In this document: in pieces, positions 43,367 through 52,001 of the stretch | How positions within the stretch are numbered: position 1 is the stretch's first letter | Layout: each line of letters opens with the position of its first letter | Source: Mesorhizobium sp. YM1C-6-2 | GTDB taxonomy: Bacteria > Pseudomonadota > Alphaproteobacteria > Rhizobiales > Rhizobiaceae | NCBI RefSeq assembly: GCF_003666685.1 | Contig: NZ_RCIZ01000002.1 | Location: 454,501 to 518,500, forward strand | Reading direction: 5' to 3' | Length of the DNA stretch: 64,000 bases | The notes under the pieces: generated by a model | What the model was told of the DNA's origin: nothing | The model's database searches: none | What the model saw: the letters and a program-made list of their open reading frames with translations, nothing else | Program-made: the position numbers and the translations under genes

Positions 43367-43710
43367 ATTAAGATCCAAAATGGCCTGAAGATTCCATTCA
43401 TGTCTTAGCCCCCCGACGCAGACATAATCTATCTTTGGCGGCGCCAAAGGATAGCTATACTTTCATATATTTAGGTAGTTATTCTAATATCTCCCTCGAA
43501 ACAAATCATCATTAAATACGACATAGTATTAAGTCAAGATGGCTAATCGTGTAATCGTGCTCCTGTGCTTGGTGTTCAGAGCAGCGCTCACTGATTGACA
43601 ACGTCGGTGTCGGGTTGCCAGCAATCTGACATCGTCCTGGCTTGTGTTAAATTTCATACTCCCGCGCTCGATTCCTCAGGCGATCCTGAAGGCTCGCAAA
43701 GGGGCAAGAG
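43367..43710. other. AT-rich divergent intergenic region, no gene
   Basis: 344 bp, noticeably poorer in G+C than the rest of the window, especially 43455-43560, with several TAT/ATATTT tracts. Apart from the dyad at 43429-43454 I see no gene or repeat. It separates the lipoprotein gene (minus) from the DegT aminotransferase gene (plus) and must contain both promoters. Confidence 0.55.
43429..43454. promoter_or_regulatory. Long imperfect dyad upstream of the lipoprotein gene
   Basis: CTATCTTTGGC and GCCAAAGGATAG flank a GGC centre; the arms pair with one bulged base. It lies 63-88 bases upstream of the lipoprotein start in AT-rich DNA. It may be an operator for that gene or an RNA hairpin; which cannot be told from sequence. 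Confidence 0.4.
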
Positions 43711-45045
43711 GTGGATTCGTCCGAATGCGCCGGAGTGGTTCTTTCAAGCCGCAAGCATCCGGTGCATCACGGGATACCAGTTCCAAGCAAGCGACCGGAG
43801 GCGGCGATGTATCTGGCAGGTGAGGAAGAGATCGAGGCCATTGCGCGGGTGATCCGCTCCGGCAAGCTGTTCCGCTATCGTGACGACAGCGAATGCGAGC
43901 GTTTCGAGAAGCGTTATGCCCAGCATCTCGGCGTTGGCGAGTTCGCGCTCGGCGCCAGCGGCACGCAAGGGCTGGCGGCGGGGCTGGTCGGCCTCGGCAT
44001 CGGCCCCGGCGACGAGGTGCTGGTGCCCGCCCACACCTACATGGCGACGGCGACGGCCGTCCTGGCCGTCGGCGCCATTCCCGTCATCGTCGACATCGAC
44101 GAGACGATCACGATCAGCCCGGAAGCCATCCGCGATGCGATCGGCCCGCACACGAAGGCGATCGTCCCCGTGCACATGTGGGGCGCCGCCTGCAACATGG
44201 ATGCGATCATGGACATTGCCGAGCGGCACGGCCTGCTGGTGCTGGAGGACGTCTGCCAGGGCATCGGCGGTTCCTATGAGGGAAAGAAGCTGGGTTCGAT
44301 CGGGCATGCCGGCGCGTTCAGCTTCAACTTTTTCAAGAACATGAGCGGCGGCGAGGGCGGCGGCATCGCCGCCAGCGATCCGAAGGTGATGGAACGGGCG
44401 CGCTGCTATATCGATCCTTGCCATTTCTACTGGCAGGGACGCAGCGACGGGACCAAGCCCTTCGCCGGCGTCGGCGCGCGTGCCTCCGAACTCCTTGGCG
44501 CAATGCTGAACGTCCAGCTCGACCGGCTGGACGGCATGATCCGGACCATGCGGGCCGAGAAGAAGCGGATTCTCGCAGGCACGAAGCATCTCGGCAATCT
44601 GGGCCTCCTTGCGAGCCCGATGAACAGCGCCGACCACGACTGCGCGACGCAGGTGATGTTCACGCTGCCGAGCGAGGCTGCGGCGCAGGCCTTCGTGAAG
44701 ACCATGCCCGCCGTGATTGCCGGCAAGACCGGGCGGCACACTTTTACGCAATGGGATCAGGTGCTGATGCACGAGGGCGCGCATCATCAGGCGATCAACC
44801 CCTACACGCTGCCTGCCAACAAGGGCCTGCGCACCGAGTACAAGGACGGCATGTGCAAGGATTCGCTCGAGATACTCAACCGCACGGTGATGGTGGCGAC
44901 CAGCCCCCTCCATACGGACGAGGAGATAGAGGCGATCGTCCACAACATCGACCAGGCGGCGCGGGTCGCACTGGAGGACGCGGCGGCCGAGACTGTGGTG
45001 CTGCGGCGCCAGCAGGCGGTGGATTTGCAGAAGTTCGACGCGTGA
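43711..45045 (+). CDS. DegT/DnrJ/EryC1/StrS-family PLP aminotransferase
   Basis: 444 aa from GTG 43711, preceded by AGGGGC. The later ATG 43807 would cut off the family-typical IPVPSKRPEAAMYLAGEEE start. PLP-enzyme features: GASGTQGLAAGLVGLGIGPG (phosphate-binding), EDVCQGIGGSYEGKKLGS with the cofactor Asp replaced by the family's D-V-C-Q type, and SFNFFKNMSGGEGGGI with the Schiff-base Lys. The family aminates nucleotide-bound or free keto-sugars, or acts as dehydratase. It stands alone, with no sugar-nucleotide genes nearby, so the substrate is unknown. A short hairpin follows the stop. Confidence 0.86.
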   Translation: MDSSECAGVVLSSRKHPVHHGIPVPSKRPEAAMYLAGEEEIEAIARVIRSGKLFRYRDDSECERFEKRYAQHLGVGEFALGASGTQGLAAGLVGLGIGPGDEVLVPAHTYMATATAVLAVGAIPVIVDIDETITISPEAIRDAIGPHTKAIVPVHMWGAACNMDAIMDIAERHGLLVLEDVCQGIGGSYEGKKLGSIGHAGAFSFNFFKNMSGGEGGGIAASDPKVMERARCYIDPCHFYWQGRSDGTKPFAGVGARASELLGAMLNVQLDRLDGMIRTMRAEKKRILAGTKHLGNLGLLASPMNSADHDCATQVMFTLPSEAAAQAFVKTMPAVIAGKTGRHTFTQWDQVLMHEGAHHQAINPYTLPANKGLRTEYKDGMCKDSLEILNRTVMVATSPLHTDEEIEAIVHNIDQAARVALEDAAAETVVLRRQQAVDLQKFDA

Positions 45046-45668
45046 GAGCGCCCCTCCCTTCTCCTTGAGGGAGAAGGTGGCCGAGCTGAGCGAAGCGATG
45101 GCCAGGTCGGATGAGGGTGCTGGAGAGTTGCAATTTTCCGAAGGGGGTGACGGGTCGTTGTGTTTCCACTCATCATCAGCCTTCACTTGATTGAGGATCA
45201 CTTCCTCAACAGAGGAGCGGGCGTGTGGAAAGAAGCTCCGGCCAACCCGTTGATTTCGTTCACCTGCACACGAAAATCAGGCCCGGCTTATTCACGCTCC
45301 TCCAACCTCCCGCATAATCCGCTCACCGCCCTCGCGGGAACTCTGGTCCGGACCAGGGATCAGGGGAGGGCGGCGGTACCGGTTCGGTCGCGCGGAGGTG
45401 GCGCGGCTGGGTGATGAGCCCCGAGGACCGGGCCCTAACCGAGGTCGCGCGGTGAAACGATTCTGCGTCCCCTCCAGGTAGGGCAAGAACGCCGGCGGGG
45501 TGCGGGAAACCGGCCACGTATAACATTTGAGAGGCCTGGCCCCGTGCCCCGCTTCCCGACTTCTCCTCCCGGTGGCGAGGAGCGTTCTTTGAAATGGCCA
45601 GACTGCGAAAGCAGGGCGTGGCGACGGTGAAACGCGCAGCTATCCCTCCCCTCATGAGGAAGGTGGCG
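45046..45668. other. Convergent intergenic region of 623 bp, no convincing gene
   Basis: Apart from the hairpin at 45057-45077, the stretch has only short frames without ribosome sites. It also contains C- and G-rich segments such as the tract around 45550-45585. It lies between the ends of the DegT gene (plus) and the MocR gene (minus). Its length suggests a decayed or repeat-derived spacer. Confidence 0.55.
45057..45077 (+). terminator. Hairpin after the DegT aminotransferase gene
   Basis: CCTTCTCC and GGAGAAGG form an 8-bp stem with a 5-base loop, 11 bases past the stop codon. The surrounding sequence (45050-45125) is of a type often repeated between rhizobial genes, so it may be a palindromic repeat acting as a terminator or stabiliser. 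Confidence 0.45.
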
Positions 45669-47138
45669 CTACTGCAGGTCGAGTCGCTTGAAGGCGGCGC
45701 GCAGCGCCAGCACCGCGCGCAGAATCTGCCGCTCGTCCATGGCGGCATAGCCGAGCAGCAGGCCGTGCTCGGGCTCCGTCGAGTGATAGTTGATCGAGAC
45801 CGCCTGCACGTCGAGCCCTTCCTTCACCGCGGCCGCGACGACGTCGAGGTCGTTCAGCGGGCGGGTGAAGCTCGCCAGGAGCTGCATGCCGGAATCGTTT
45901 TCCGACACCGTCACCCATTCGCCGAGATGCTCGCGGCAGAGTTTTACGAAATTCGCCTGCCGGCGCGCATAGAGCCGGCGCATGCGCTTCAGGTGCGTGG
46001 CGAAATAGCCCTGTCTGATGAAGTCGTTGACGGTGGCTTGCAGGATCAGCGGTGCGAACTGGCCGGTGATCGAGACCGCCTTGTCGAAGGAAGACACCAG
46101 TTCCGGCGGCACGATGAGATAGCCGATGCGCAGCGCCGGCAGCAGCGTCTTGCCGAAGCTGCCGATATAGACGACGTGGTTGGCCTGATCGAGGCCGCGC
46201 AGCGCCGGCACCGGACGACCGCGAAAACGGTACTCGCCGTCAAAATCGTCCTCGACGATCCAGGCGCCGTGGCGCTCGGCGATGTCGAGGAGCTGCAGCC
46301 GCTCCTCGATGCGCATGATCGTGCCGAACGGCCATTGGCAGGACGGGGTGACGTAGATCAGCCGCGGCGGCGGCAGTTCCGGGTCGGAGAGGTTCCAGCC
46401 GCGGCGATCGACCTTCAGCGGCGCGAGTTTTGCGCCCGCGGCGAGGAACGCGCTTTTCGCGCCGAGATAACCGGGCTCTTCCATCCAGACATGGTCGCCC
46501 TCGTCCATCAGGACGCGCGAGACGAGGTCGAGGGCGGCCTGTGCGCCGGTGACGACGATGACCTGTTCGGGCGAGCAGTCGACACCGCGCGACACCGAGA
46601 TGTTGCTGGCGATCGTGGCGCGCAGTCCCGGATGGCCGGCGAAGGAGAGGTAGCCGAGCAGGCTCTCGTCGCGTGAGCGCGAGTTGCGCACCAGCAGGCT
46701 CGACCAGATGGAGAAGGGGAAGGATGCGGTCTCCGGCACGCCGGGGTGGAAGTTGATGACGCCGGCGTTCCGCGGCGGCTGCGGCCCATCGACGATGGTC
46801 TGGCCGCGGGAAGAGAGGCGGCGCGGGCTGCCGTTGTAGCGGATGGGGGAAGCGTCCGCGTGCTTCGCCTGGTTGATCGGCGCGACCCAGGTGCCGGAGC
46901 CGGCGCGCGCCTCGATGAAACCCTCGGCGAGGAGCTGGTCGTAGGCGGCGATCACGGTGTTGCGGCCGACCTTGAGGTCCTCGGCCAGCGAGCGGGTGGA
47001 GGGCAGCAGCGTGTGCGCGGCGATCTGGCCGTCGAGGATGAAGCGGCGCAGAGCCGCGTAGATCTGCCGGTGCATCGGATCGTCGGAGGCGCGGTCGACC
47101 GACAGGATGTCGAGCGAAAGGCGCATGTGCTCGCCCAA
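45669..47138 (-). CDS. MocR/PdxR-type regulator (GntR helix-turn-helix fused to aminotransferase domain)
   Basis: 489 aa starting at TTG 47138, seven bases after GGGAGGTG; ATG 47126 is 19 bases away from that site, so TTG is favoured. The winged helix covers about 15-85: PMHRQIYAALRRFILDGQIA, LLPSTRSLAEDLKVGRNTVI and EGFIEARAGSGTWV. The fold-type I aminotransferase domain spans about 125-485, with the PLP Lys in SFGKTLLPALRIGY. Such regulators sense PLP or an amino compound and often control PLP, GABA or taurine genes. No obvious target gene is adjacent. The ribosome site is embedded in the end of the tiny upstream HTH gene. Confidence 0.9.
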   Translation of the reverse strand: MGEHMRLSLDILSVDRASDDPMHRQIYAALRRFILDGQIAAHTLLPSTRSLAEDLKVGRNTVIAAYDQLLAEGFIEARAGSGTWVAPINQAKHADASPIRYNGSPRRLSSRGQTIVDGPQPPRNAGVINFHPGVPETASFPFSIWSSLLVRNSRSRDESLLGYLSFAGHPGLRATIASNISVSRGVDCSPEQVIVVTGAQAALDLVSRVLMDEGDHVWMEEPGYLGAKSAFLAAGAKLAPLKVDRRGWNLSDPELPPPRLIYVTPSCQWPFGTIMRIEERLQLLDIAERHGAWIVEDDFDGEYRFRGRPVPALRGLDQANHVVYIGSFGKTLLPALRIGYLIVPPELVSSFDKAVSITGQFAPLILQATVNDFIRQGYFATHLKRMRRLYARRQANFVKLCREHLGEWVTVSENDSGMQLLASFTRPLNDLDVVAAAVKEGLDVQAVSINYHSTEPEHGLLLGYAAMDERQILRAVLALRAAFKRLDLQ

Positions 47139-47144
47139 GTTCTT

Positions 47145-47393
47145 TCACCTCCCTCGCGGCCGGCCGGTGGAAGTCTGCACCTTTTCGGCCGCATGCTCCA
47201 GCCGTGCCGCACGGGCGATCTTCTCCTCGTTGAGCAGTCGCACGGTATCGAGGACCAGCCGGCGGGTCTCGATGCTGACCAGCCGGCCGCCCTTCAGCGC
47301 GCGGTGCACCGTGCCCGCGCCGAGGGCGGCGCGATCGGCGATCTCCTTGATCGTGCAGAGCCGTTCCGAACCGAGCCCGACTTCGTAGGTCAT
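47145..47393 (-). CDS. Small helix-turn-helix protein, LacI-like DNA-binding fold
   Basis: 82-aa protein: LCTIKEIADRAALGAGTVHR, then ALKGGRLVSIETRRLVLDTV, resembling the first 50 residues of LacI-type repressors, but with no ligand domain. A basic tail STGRPRGR ends the chain. Its TGA stop forms part of the ribosome site of the MocR gene seven bases later, so the two are probably translated in sequence. It could be a free-standing DNA-binding partner or the remnant of a LacI gene. Coding is supported by this coupling and the intact motif. Confidence 0.6.
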   Translation of the reverse strand: MTYEVGLGSERLCTIKEIADRAALGAGTVHRALKGGRLVSIETRRLVLDTVRLLNEEKIARAARLEHAAEKVQTSTGRPRGR

Positions 47394-47613
47394 TCCGCGT
47401 CGTCCTCAGCCGGACCAAGTCGCCGTATCGCCGCCGAGTTCAGGGTCGCCGTCATTCGTCCAGGCGATGGGATCGATGCCGATCCTGATCGCCATTTGCC
47501 CCACCAATGGACCCATCGAACTCAGCAAATCGGGCCGCTTCCATGGAACTTGGCAGGGTACTGGACCCTGCGCTAGGTCCACTTGCTGCAAATTGGCCGG
47601 AGCCATCGCATCG

Positions 47614-48462
47614 TCATTTGGGCGTGGATCTGGCGGCGAGCGCTGCCTGCATCGAGGCGACCAGTTCCGAGACTGGTCCGGCGTTTTCCCATGCGTAGAG
47701 CGAGACGGTCATGGCCGTTTCCGTGCCGAATGGCGCATATTGCCGAACGCGATGTTGCTGCGTTGCGCGGACAGGCAGGAGCGTCAGGCCGAGCCCGGCC
47801 TCCACGGCGATGAGGACGTTGTGGAGGCTGCTGGCCGCGAACGCCACATACCAGCGGCGCTGCTCGCGCTCGATGCGTTCGAACATCGTTTCGCGGTAGA
47901 GGCCGCCCGGCTGGAAGGCGACGAGCGGAAGCGGATCTGGCCAGTCGCCCTGAATATCGGCGCTTTCGAACCACGCGATGGGTTCCTGAAAGGCCGCCCG
48001 GCAATCGGAGGCCGGCTCGTTCTCCTTGACGACGGCGATGTCGAATTCGCCGCTGCGGTAGCGCCTTGTCAGATCGCGGCTCAGCCCCGCAGTGACATCC
48101 AGCCGGATTTCGCGGTGCCGGCGGGCAAAGTCGGCGAAGGTTCCGGCCATCGTGGCGCTGACGATGTCTTCGGGTACGCCGATGCGGATGGAGGCGGTCC
48201 CCGCCGGATCGCCCAGCGCCGCCTGGGCCTCCTGCTGCAGCGCAAGCAGCCTGCGCGCATAGCCGAGGAGCCGTTCTCCGGCTGCGGTGGGTTCGACCGG
48301 TCGTGCCGAGCGTTCGATCAGCGCGGAGCCCACGGCATCTTCCAGCCGGGCAAGTTGCTGGCTGATGGTGGACTGGGTCATATGCAGCCTCTCGGCTGCA
48401 AGCGTGAAGCTTCCGGCATCGACGATGGCGGTGAAGGCGCGAAGCAGGCGGGGATCGAGCAT
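47614..48462 (-). CDS. LysR-family transcriptional regulator
   Basis: 282 aa. N-terminal helix-turn-helix: LLRAFTAIVDAGSFTLAAER, then LHMTQSTISQQLARLEDAVG. The effector domain (about 88-275) contains ASIRIGVPEDIVSATMAGTF and the conserved VEAGLGLTLLP. It diverges from the ankyrin/deaminase/MFS operon with 157 bp between starts, the classical LysR arrangement, so it probably activates that operon. Confidence 0.9.
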   Translation of the reverse strand: MLDPRLLRAFTAIVDAGSFTLAAERLHMTQSTISQQLARLEDAVGSALIERSARPVEPTAAGERLLGYARRLLALQQEAQAALGDPAGTASIRIGVPEDIVSATMAGTFADFARRHREIRLDVTAGLSRDLTRRYRSGEFDIAVVKENEPASDCRAAFQEPIAWFESADIQGDWPDPLPLVAFQPGGLYRETMFERIEREQRRWYVAFAASSLHNVLIAVEAGLGLTLLPVRATQQHRVRQYAPFGTETAMTVSLYAWENAGPVSELVASMQAALAARSTPK

Positions 48463-48498
48463 GTCGCCGGGATCCTACGAATGACATTCACAAACGCG

Positions 48499-48522
48499 AT
48501 TTAAATCATCCTGATATTTAAT
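48499..48522. promoter_or_regulatory. AT-rich imperfect dyad, candidate LysR site
   Basis: ATTTAAATC and GATATTTAAT form an imperfect inverted repeat around ATCCT in the divergent region between the lysR gene (start 48462) and the ankyrin-protein gene (start 48620). It is the only AT-rich dyad in a GC-rich context. The spacing is compatible with a LysR-type box, but the match is loose. Confidence 0.35.
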
Positions 48523-48619
48523 TTTCAAATGCGTTCTGTCCTCCTTATCTGGAAGCAGAACCAGATCCACGCAATCACGCAGCTGGCCCACCGCTGCCCC
48601 TGATCGGGGGAAATCCAAT

Positions 48620-49288
48620 ATGCTTCGTCGTTCGATCCTGATAGGCGCCGCCGGCCTGCTGTTGATGACCGTTCCCTTGACTGCAGGAGAAGCCATGAGT
48701 GAAACACGCTTGCACCAGGCGGCCGCGGACAACGCTGCCGCCGCAGTCAGCCAGCTTCTGGCCGAGGGCGCGAAGATTGACGCGCGCAATGACAATGGAG
48801 CAACGGCGCTGCTGGTCGCCACCCACGCCAACGCCGTCGATGCGGCCCGCGTCCTCATCGAAGCTGGCGCTGACGTCAACGCCAAGGACCGGATCGACGA
48901 CAGCCCCTATCTTTATGCCGGGGCGCGCGGGCATCTCGAAATCCTCAAGCTGACGCTGGCGCATGGCGCCGATCTGAAAAGCACCAACCGCTACGGCGGC
49001 ACGGCGCTCATTCCGGCCTCGGAGCGCGGCCATGTCGAGACGGTGCGCACGCTGATCGAAGCCGGTGTCGACGTCGATCACGTCAACAATCTCAACTGGA
49101 CCGCGCTGCTCGAGGCGGTCATCCTCGGCAATGGCGGTCCCCGCCACCAGCAGATCGTCGACGTGCTGGTCAAGGCGGGTGCCGACGTCAATCTGGCCGA
49201 CGGGAACGGCGTGACGCCGCTTCAGCACGCCCGCCGCGCGGGCTATCGCGAAATCGAGAAAATCCTCTCCGCCGCCGGCGCCCGCTAA
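48620..49288 (+). CDS. Exported ankyrin-repeat protein
   Basis: 222 aa with an N-terminal signal-like segment (RRSILIGAAGLLLMTVPLTAG). About five ankyrin repeats follow from residue 30: TRLHQAAADNAAAAVSQLLA, NGATALLVATHANAVDAARV, HLEILKLTLAHGAD, GGTALIPASERGHVETVRTL and GVTPLQHARRAGYREI. Ankyrin repeats are protein-binding scaffolds; periplasmic versions are known next to catalases and transporters. Here it is three bases from the deaminase gene, so co-expressed. GGGG before the ATG is a weak ribosome site. The role is unknown. Confidence 0.86.
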   Translation: MLRRSILIGAAGLLLMTVPLTAGEAMSETRLHQAAADNAAAAVSQLLAEGAKIDARNDNGATALLVATHANAVDAARVLIEAGADVNAKDRIDDSPYLYAGARGHLEILKLTLAHGADLKSTNRYGGTALIPASERGHVETVRTLIEAGVDVDHVNNLNWTALLEAVILGNGGPRHQQIVDVLVKAGADVNLADGNGVTPLQHARRAGYREIEKILSAAGAR

Positions 49289-49303
49289 ACAATGGAGGCT
49301 TCC

Positions 49304-49777
49304 GTGAACGATGCAAAACGCTACCTGAGCCAGGCAATCAAGCTTGCGCGCGCCAATATCGAAGCTGGCGGCCGTCCCTTCGGTGCAGTCGTGGTCAGCA
49401 ATGGTGAGGTGATCTCGACAGCGGTCAACGAGACGCATCTCAGCCACGACGTCACCGATCATGCCGAACTGCTGGCCATCCGCGCCGCCGCGCGCACACA
49501 CGGTCCGGCGGCGCTCAAGGGCAGCGCGGTCTTTGCCAGCGGCCATCCATGCCCCATGTGCCTGGCCGCCATGCGGCTGGCCGGGGTGGGCGATGTCGCA
49601 TATGCCTATTCAAACGAGGATGGCGCGCCGTTCGGCCTGTCCACGGCGGATATCTACGCCGAACTCAAGCGGCCTTTTGCCGAGCAGTCGATGGCGATCA
49701 GCCATGTGCCGGTGCATCCAGAGACGGGCCTGCATCTTTACCAACACTGGGCACAGACCCGCGACGGACGGCGCTGA
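49304..49777 (+). CDS. Nucleoside deaminase, cytidine/deoxycytidylate deaminase fold (guanine deaminase-like)
   Basis: 157 aa from GTG 49304, five bases after GGAGG; the upstream in-frame ATG 49292 would place that ribosome site inside the gene. Zinc site: HAELLAIRAAA (His and catalytic Glu) and HPCPMCLAAM (two Cys). The order and spacing match the GuaD/TadA branch, and the C-terminus EQSMAISHVPV is guanine-deaminase-like. It is cytoplasmic. The neighbours are an exported ankyrin protein and a CynX-like transporter. A base or pterin taken up by the transporter could be the substrate, but that is inference. Confidence 0.86.
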   Translation: MNDAKRYLSQAIKLARANIEAGGRPFGAVVVSNGEVISTAVNETHLSHDVTDHAELLAIRAAARTHGPAALKGSAVFASGHPCPMCLAAMRLAGVGDVAYAYSNEDGAPFGLSTADIYAELKRPFAEQSMAISHVPVHPETGLHLYQHWAQTRDGRR

Positions 49778-49781
49778 GGCG

Positions 49782-51008
49782 GTGGAACGCGCATCGATAT
49801 CCGATCGCATGCCGCTGCTTGCGGCCATCGTGCTGGTTGGGCTCAATCTTCGGCCCTTCATCACCGGCATCGGCCCGCTTGCATCGGACATCGGGGCGCA
49901 GACCGGGCTCGGCCTGCAAGGCATCGCGCTGCTGACGCTGGTGCCGATGCTTCTGATGGGCGTCCTGGCATTTGCGGGTCCGTCGCTTCAGTTCCGGGTG
50001 GGCGCGCGCCGATCGATCATAGCCGCGCTCGCCATCCTGGCAGTGGCCTCGCTGCTGCGCCTGTTCGTGTCTGCCGGCTGGCAGATGGTGGCAACGGCGG
50101 CTTTGCTCGGGCTCGGGGCGGCGGTGGTGCAGGCGATGTTGCCGGGCGTCATCAAGCAGCATTTCCCCCGCCATGTCGGCGTCGTGATGGGACTCTATTC
50201 CGCCATGCTGATGGGCGGCGGTGCGTTAGGCGCGCAGTTGGCGCCACTGGTCGCCACTGCCGCTGGAGACTGGCATGCCGGACTTGCCTGGATGGCGTTG
50301 CCTGCCGTGCTCGCGCTTTGGCTGGTCGCACGCAGCCTGCCGAGGGATACGCGGCGGAAGGCGGGACCGAACAAGACCCTTGCTATTCTCGCGCGGCCGC
50401 GGACATGGCTGCTGATGGCCTGTTTCGGTCTCGTCAATGGCGGCTATTCGACCGTCGTGGCATGGCTTGCGCCCTTCTATCGGGGGCTCGGCTGGACTGC
50501 CGCCGCCAGCGGCAGCCTGCTGGCGGTGATGGCCGTGTGCCAGGCCATCGCCGCTCTGGTCCTGCCGGTTCTGGCCGGCAGGCGGGAAGATCGCCGGCCA
50601 TGGCTGTGGCTGACGCTTGCCTTGCAGGCGCTTGGCTTCACGGCGCTGGCCGTGATGCCCGAGGCCGCTCCGTTGCTGTGGGCGGGCATGCTTGGCGCGG
50701 GGCTGGGCGGCTGTTTTGCGCTCTCCATGATCGTGGCGCTCGACCATCTGCCCGATCCGGCCGAAGCCGGCGCGCTTTCCGCGCTCATGCAGGGCGGCGG
50801 CTTCCTGATCGCAGCGCTGCCGCCATGGATCATCGCCATCCTGCATGATCTCACCGGCGGCTTCACCGCCGGCTGGATGCTTCACCTGGGCTGTGTAGGC
50901 ATCGTCACGATCCTCTATTGGCGGGTCTCGCCGGCAAGCTATGCGCGAGCATTGGGACTGACAGCCCCGACATCCCCGACCGACGCGGCCTGCGCCGCCA
51001 GAGCGTGA
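49782..51008 (+). CDS. MFS transporter, cyanate/2-nitroimidazole (CynX/NimT) family
   Basis: 408 aa from GTG 49782 (ATG 49809 is an alternative start). About 12 hydrophobic helices are present; the start LLAAIVLVGLNLRPFITGIG, then PLASDIGAQTGLGLQGIALL is the CynX-family hallmark. Other family blocks are GVVMGLYSAMLMGGGALGAQ and FALSMIVALDHLPDPAEAGA. It begins four bases after the deaminase stop and ends the LysR-controlled operon. Members move small anions or nucleobase-like drugs; the direction cannot be told here. Confidence 0.85.
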   Translation: MERASISDRMPLLAAIVLVGLNLRPFITGIGPLASDIGAQTGLGLQGIALLTLVPMLLMGVLAFAGPSLQFRVGARRSIIAALAILAVASLLRLFVSAGWQMVATAALLGLGAAVVQAMLPGVIKQHFPRHVGVVMGLYSAMLMGGGALGAQLAPLVATAAGDWHAGLAWMALPAVLALWLVARSLPRDTRRKAGPNKTLAILARPRTWLLMACFGLVNGGYSTVVAWLAPFYRGLGWTAAASGSLLAVMAVCQAIAALVLPVLAGRREDRRPWLWLTLALQALGFTALAVMPEAAPLLWAGMLGAGLGGCFALSMIVALDHLPDPAEAGALSALMQGGGFLIAALPPWIIAILHDLTGGFTAGWMLHLGCVGIVTILYWRVSPASYARALGLTAPTSPTDAACAARA

Positions 51009-51029
51009 TCGTGACGGCGCGCGGCTGAA

Positions 51030-51890
51030 TTAGAGGGCGGTGCAACTGTCCACAAAAGCCCGGGTCGCGGCAATCTGCGCCCCGGACTTGTTCCAGAGGA
51101 CGCCGGTTACCCTCATCTCGGCGTCATCCAGGATGTGCTTGCGAAGCTTCAGCCCCCCGGGCCAGGGCGGGGCCCAGTCCGGCACAATAGCGACGCCGAG
51201 GCCGCGATCGACAAGAGCGGCGATCGCATCAAGTGCGTCGAGTTCCAGCCATTCGCGGACCTTCAATCGATGTTGGCGGAGGTATCGATCCACCAGTTGC
51301 CCGCCCCATTGATTGCGGTCGTATCTGATGAAGGGATGCTGTTGGATGGCCAGATGGACATTCTCGAAAGGCATCGCCTGAGGCGTTATCAGCACCTGCG
51401 GCTCTTCCCTCAACGGCAGCCAGCCGGTGGATTTCGGCGGCTGAAAGGGCGGCTGCACGATGATGGCTGCGTCCAGGTCGCCGGTGACGACCTCCTGGTA
51501 GAGATCCAGCGACGAACCGGGGCGGACGAAATATTCGATCAGGGGGTATCCCGCGCTCAAACGTGAAATGATGCCGGGCAACAGACCCGTGAGCGCGCTT
51601 GCAGTGGCACCCAGGCGAAGCCGGCCTTCAGGCTGGTCGTTGGCCGCTATGGCGCGCAAATCCCGCGCTGAATCGACCAGCATGCGAGCGTGCCTGATGA
51701 TCGCCAGGCCGGATTCCGTCGGCTGCATTGTTCGTCCGACGCGGGTGACGAGCGAGTGGCCGATGTCTTCCTCAAGCCTGTGGAGGCGCTGCGCCACCGC
51801 TGCCGGCGTCAGTCCCAGCCGCCGTGCCGCGGCGGCCACGGACCCGCTTTCGGCCACGGTGATGAAGCTCTCCAGGAAGCGGACGTCCAA
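51030..51890 (-). CDS. LysR-family transcriptional regulator
   Basis: 286 aa. N-terminal HTH: FLESFITVAESGSVAAAARR, then LGLTPAAVAQRLHRLEEDIG. The effector domain (about 88-280) contains GRLRLGATASALTGLLPGII and VDRGLGVAIVPDW. It converges with the MFS gene and diverges from the aminotransferase/RidA operon (112 bp between starts), which it probably controls via the box at 51955-51969. Confidence 0.9.
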   Translation of the reverse strand: MDVRFLESFITVAESGSVAAAARRLGLTPAAVAQRLHRLEEDIGHSLVTRVGRTMQPTESGLAIIRHARMLVDSARDLRAIAANDQPEGRLRLGATASALTGLLPGIISRLSAGYPLIEYFVRPGSSLDLYQEVVTGDLDAAIIVQPPFQPPKSTGWLPLREEPQVLITPQAMPFENVHLAIQQHPFIRYDRNQWGGQLVDRYLRQHRLKVREWLELDALDAIAALVDRGLGVAIVPDWAPPWPGGLKLRKHILDDAEMRVTGVLWNKSGAQIAATRAFVDSCTAL

Positions 51891-51954
51891 AAGTTATAAT
51901 TCCTATCGTTTGAAGCTGTAAAAAATCAGATTTTCTATCTTTATTCCAGTGCTA

Positions 51955-51969
51955 TTGAACGTCGCTCAA
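51955..51969. promoter_or_regulatory. LysR-type T-N11-A box
   Basis: TTGAACGTCGCTCAA is a near-perfect dyad (six of seven arm bases pair) containing T-N11-A. It lies 65 bases upstream of the lysR start and 33 bases upstream of the aminotransferase start. This position suits a LysR recognition site in the divergent region. Confidence 0.55.
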
Positions 51970-52001
51970 CCTGCTGCAATCTTCATTTCGGGGTAGAACC
52001 A

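Noticed and set aside
43744-45201. 485-codon minus-strand frame opposite the DegT aminotransferase
   Set aside because: Antisense shadow; the plus strand carries the PLP lysine motif and a good ribosome site.
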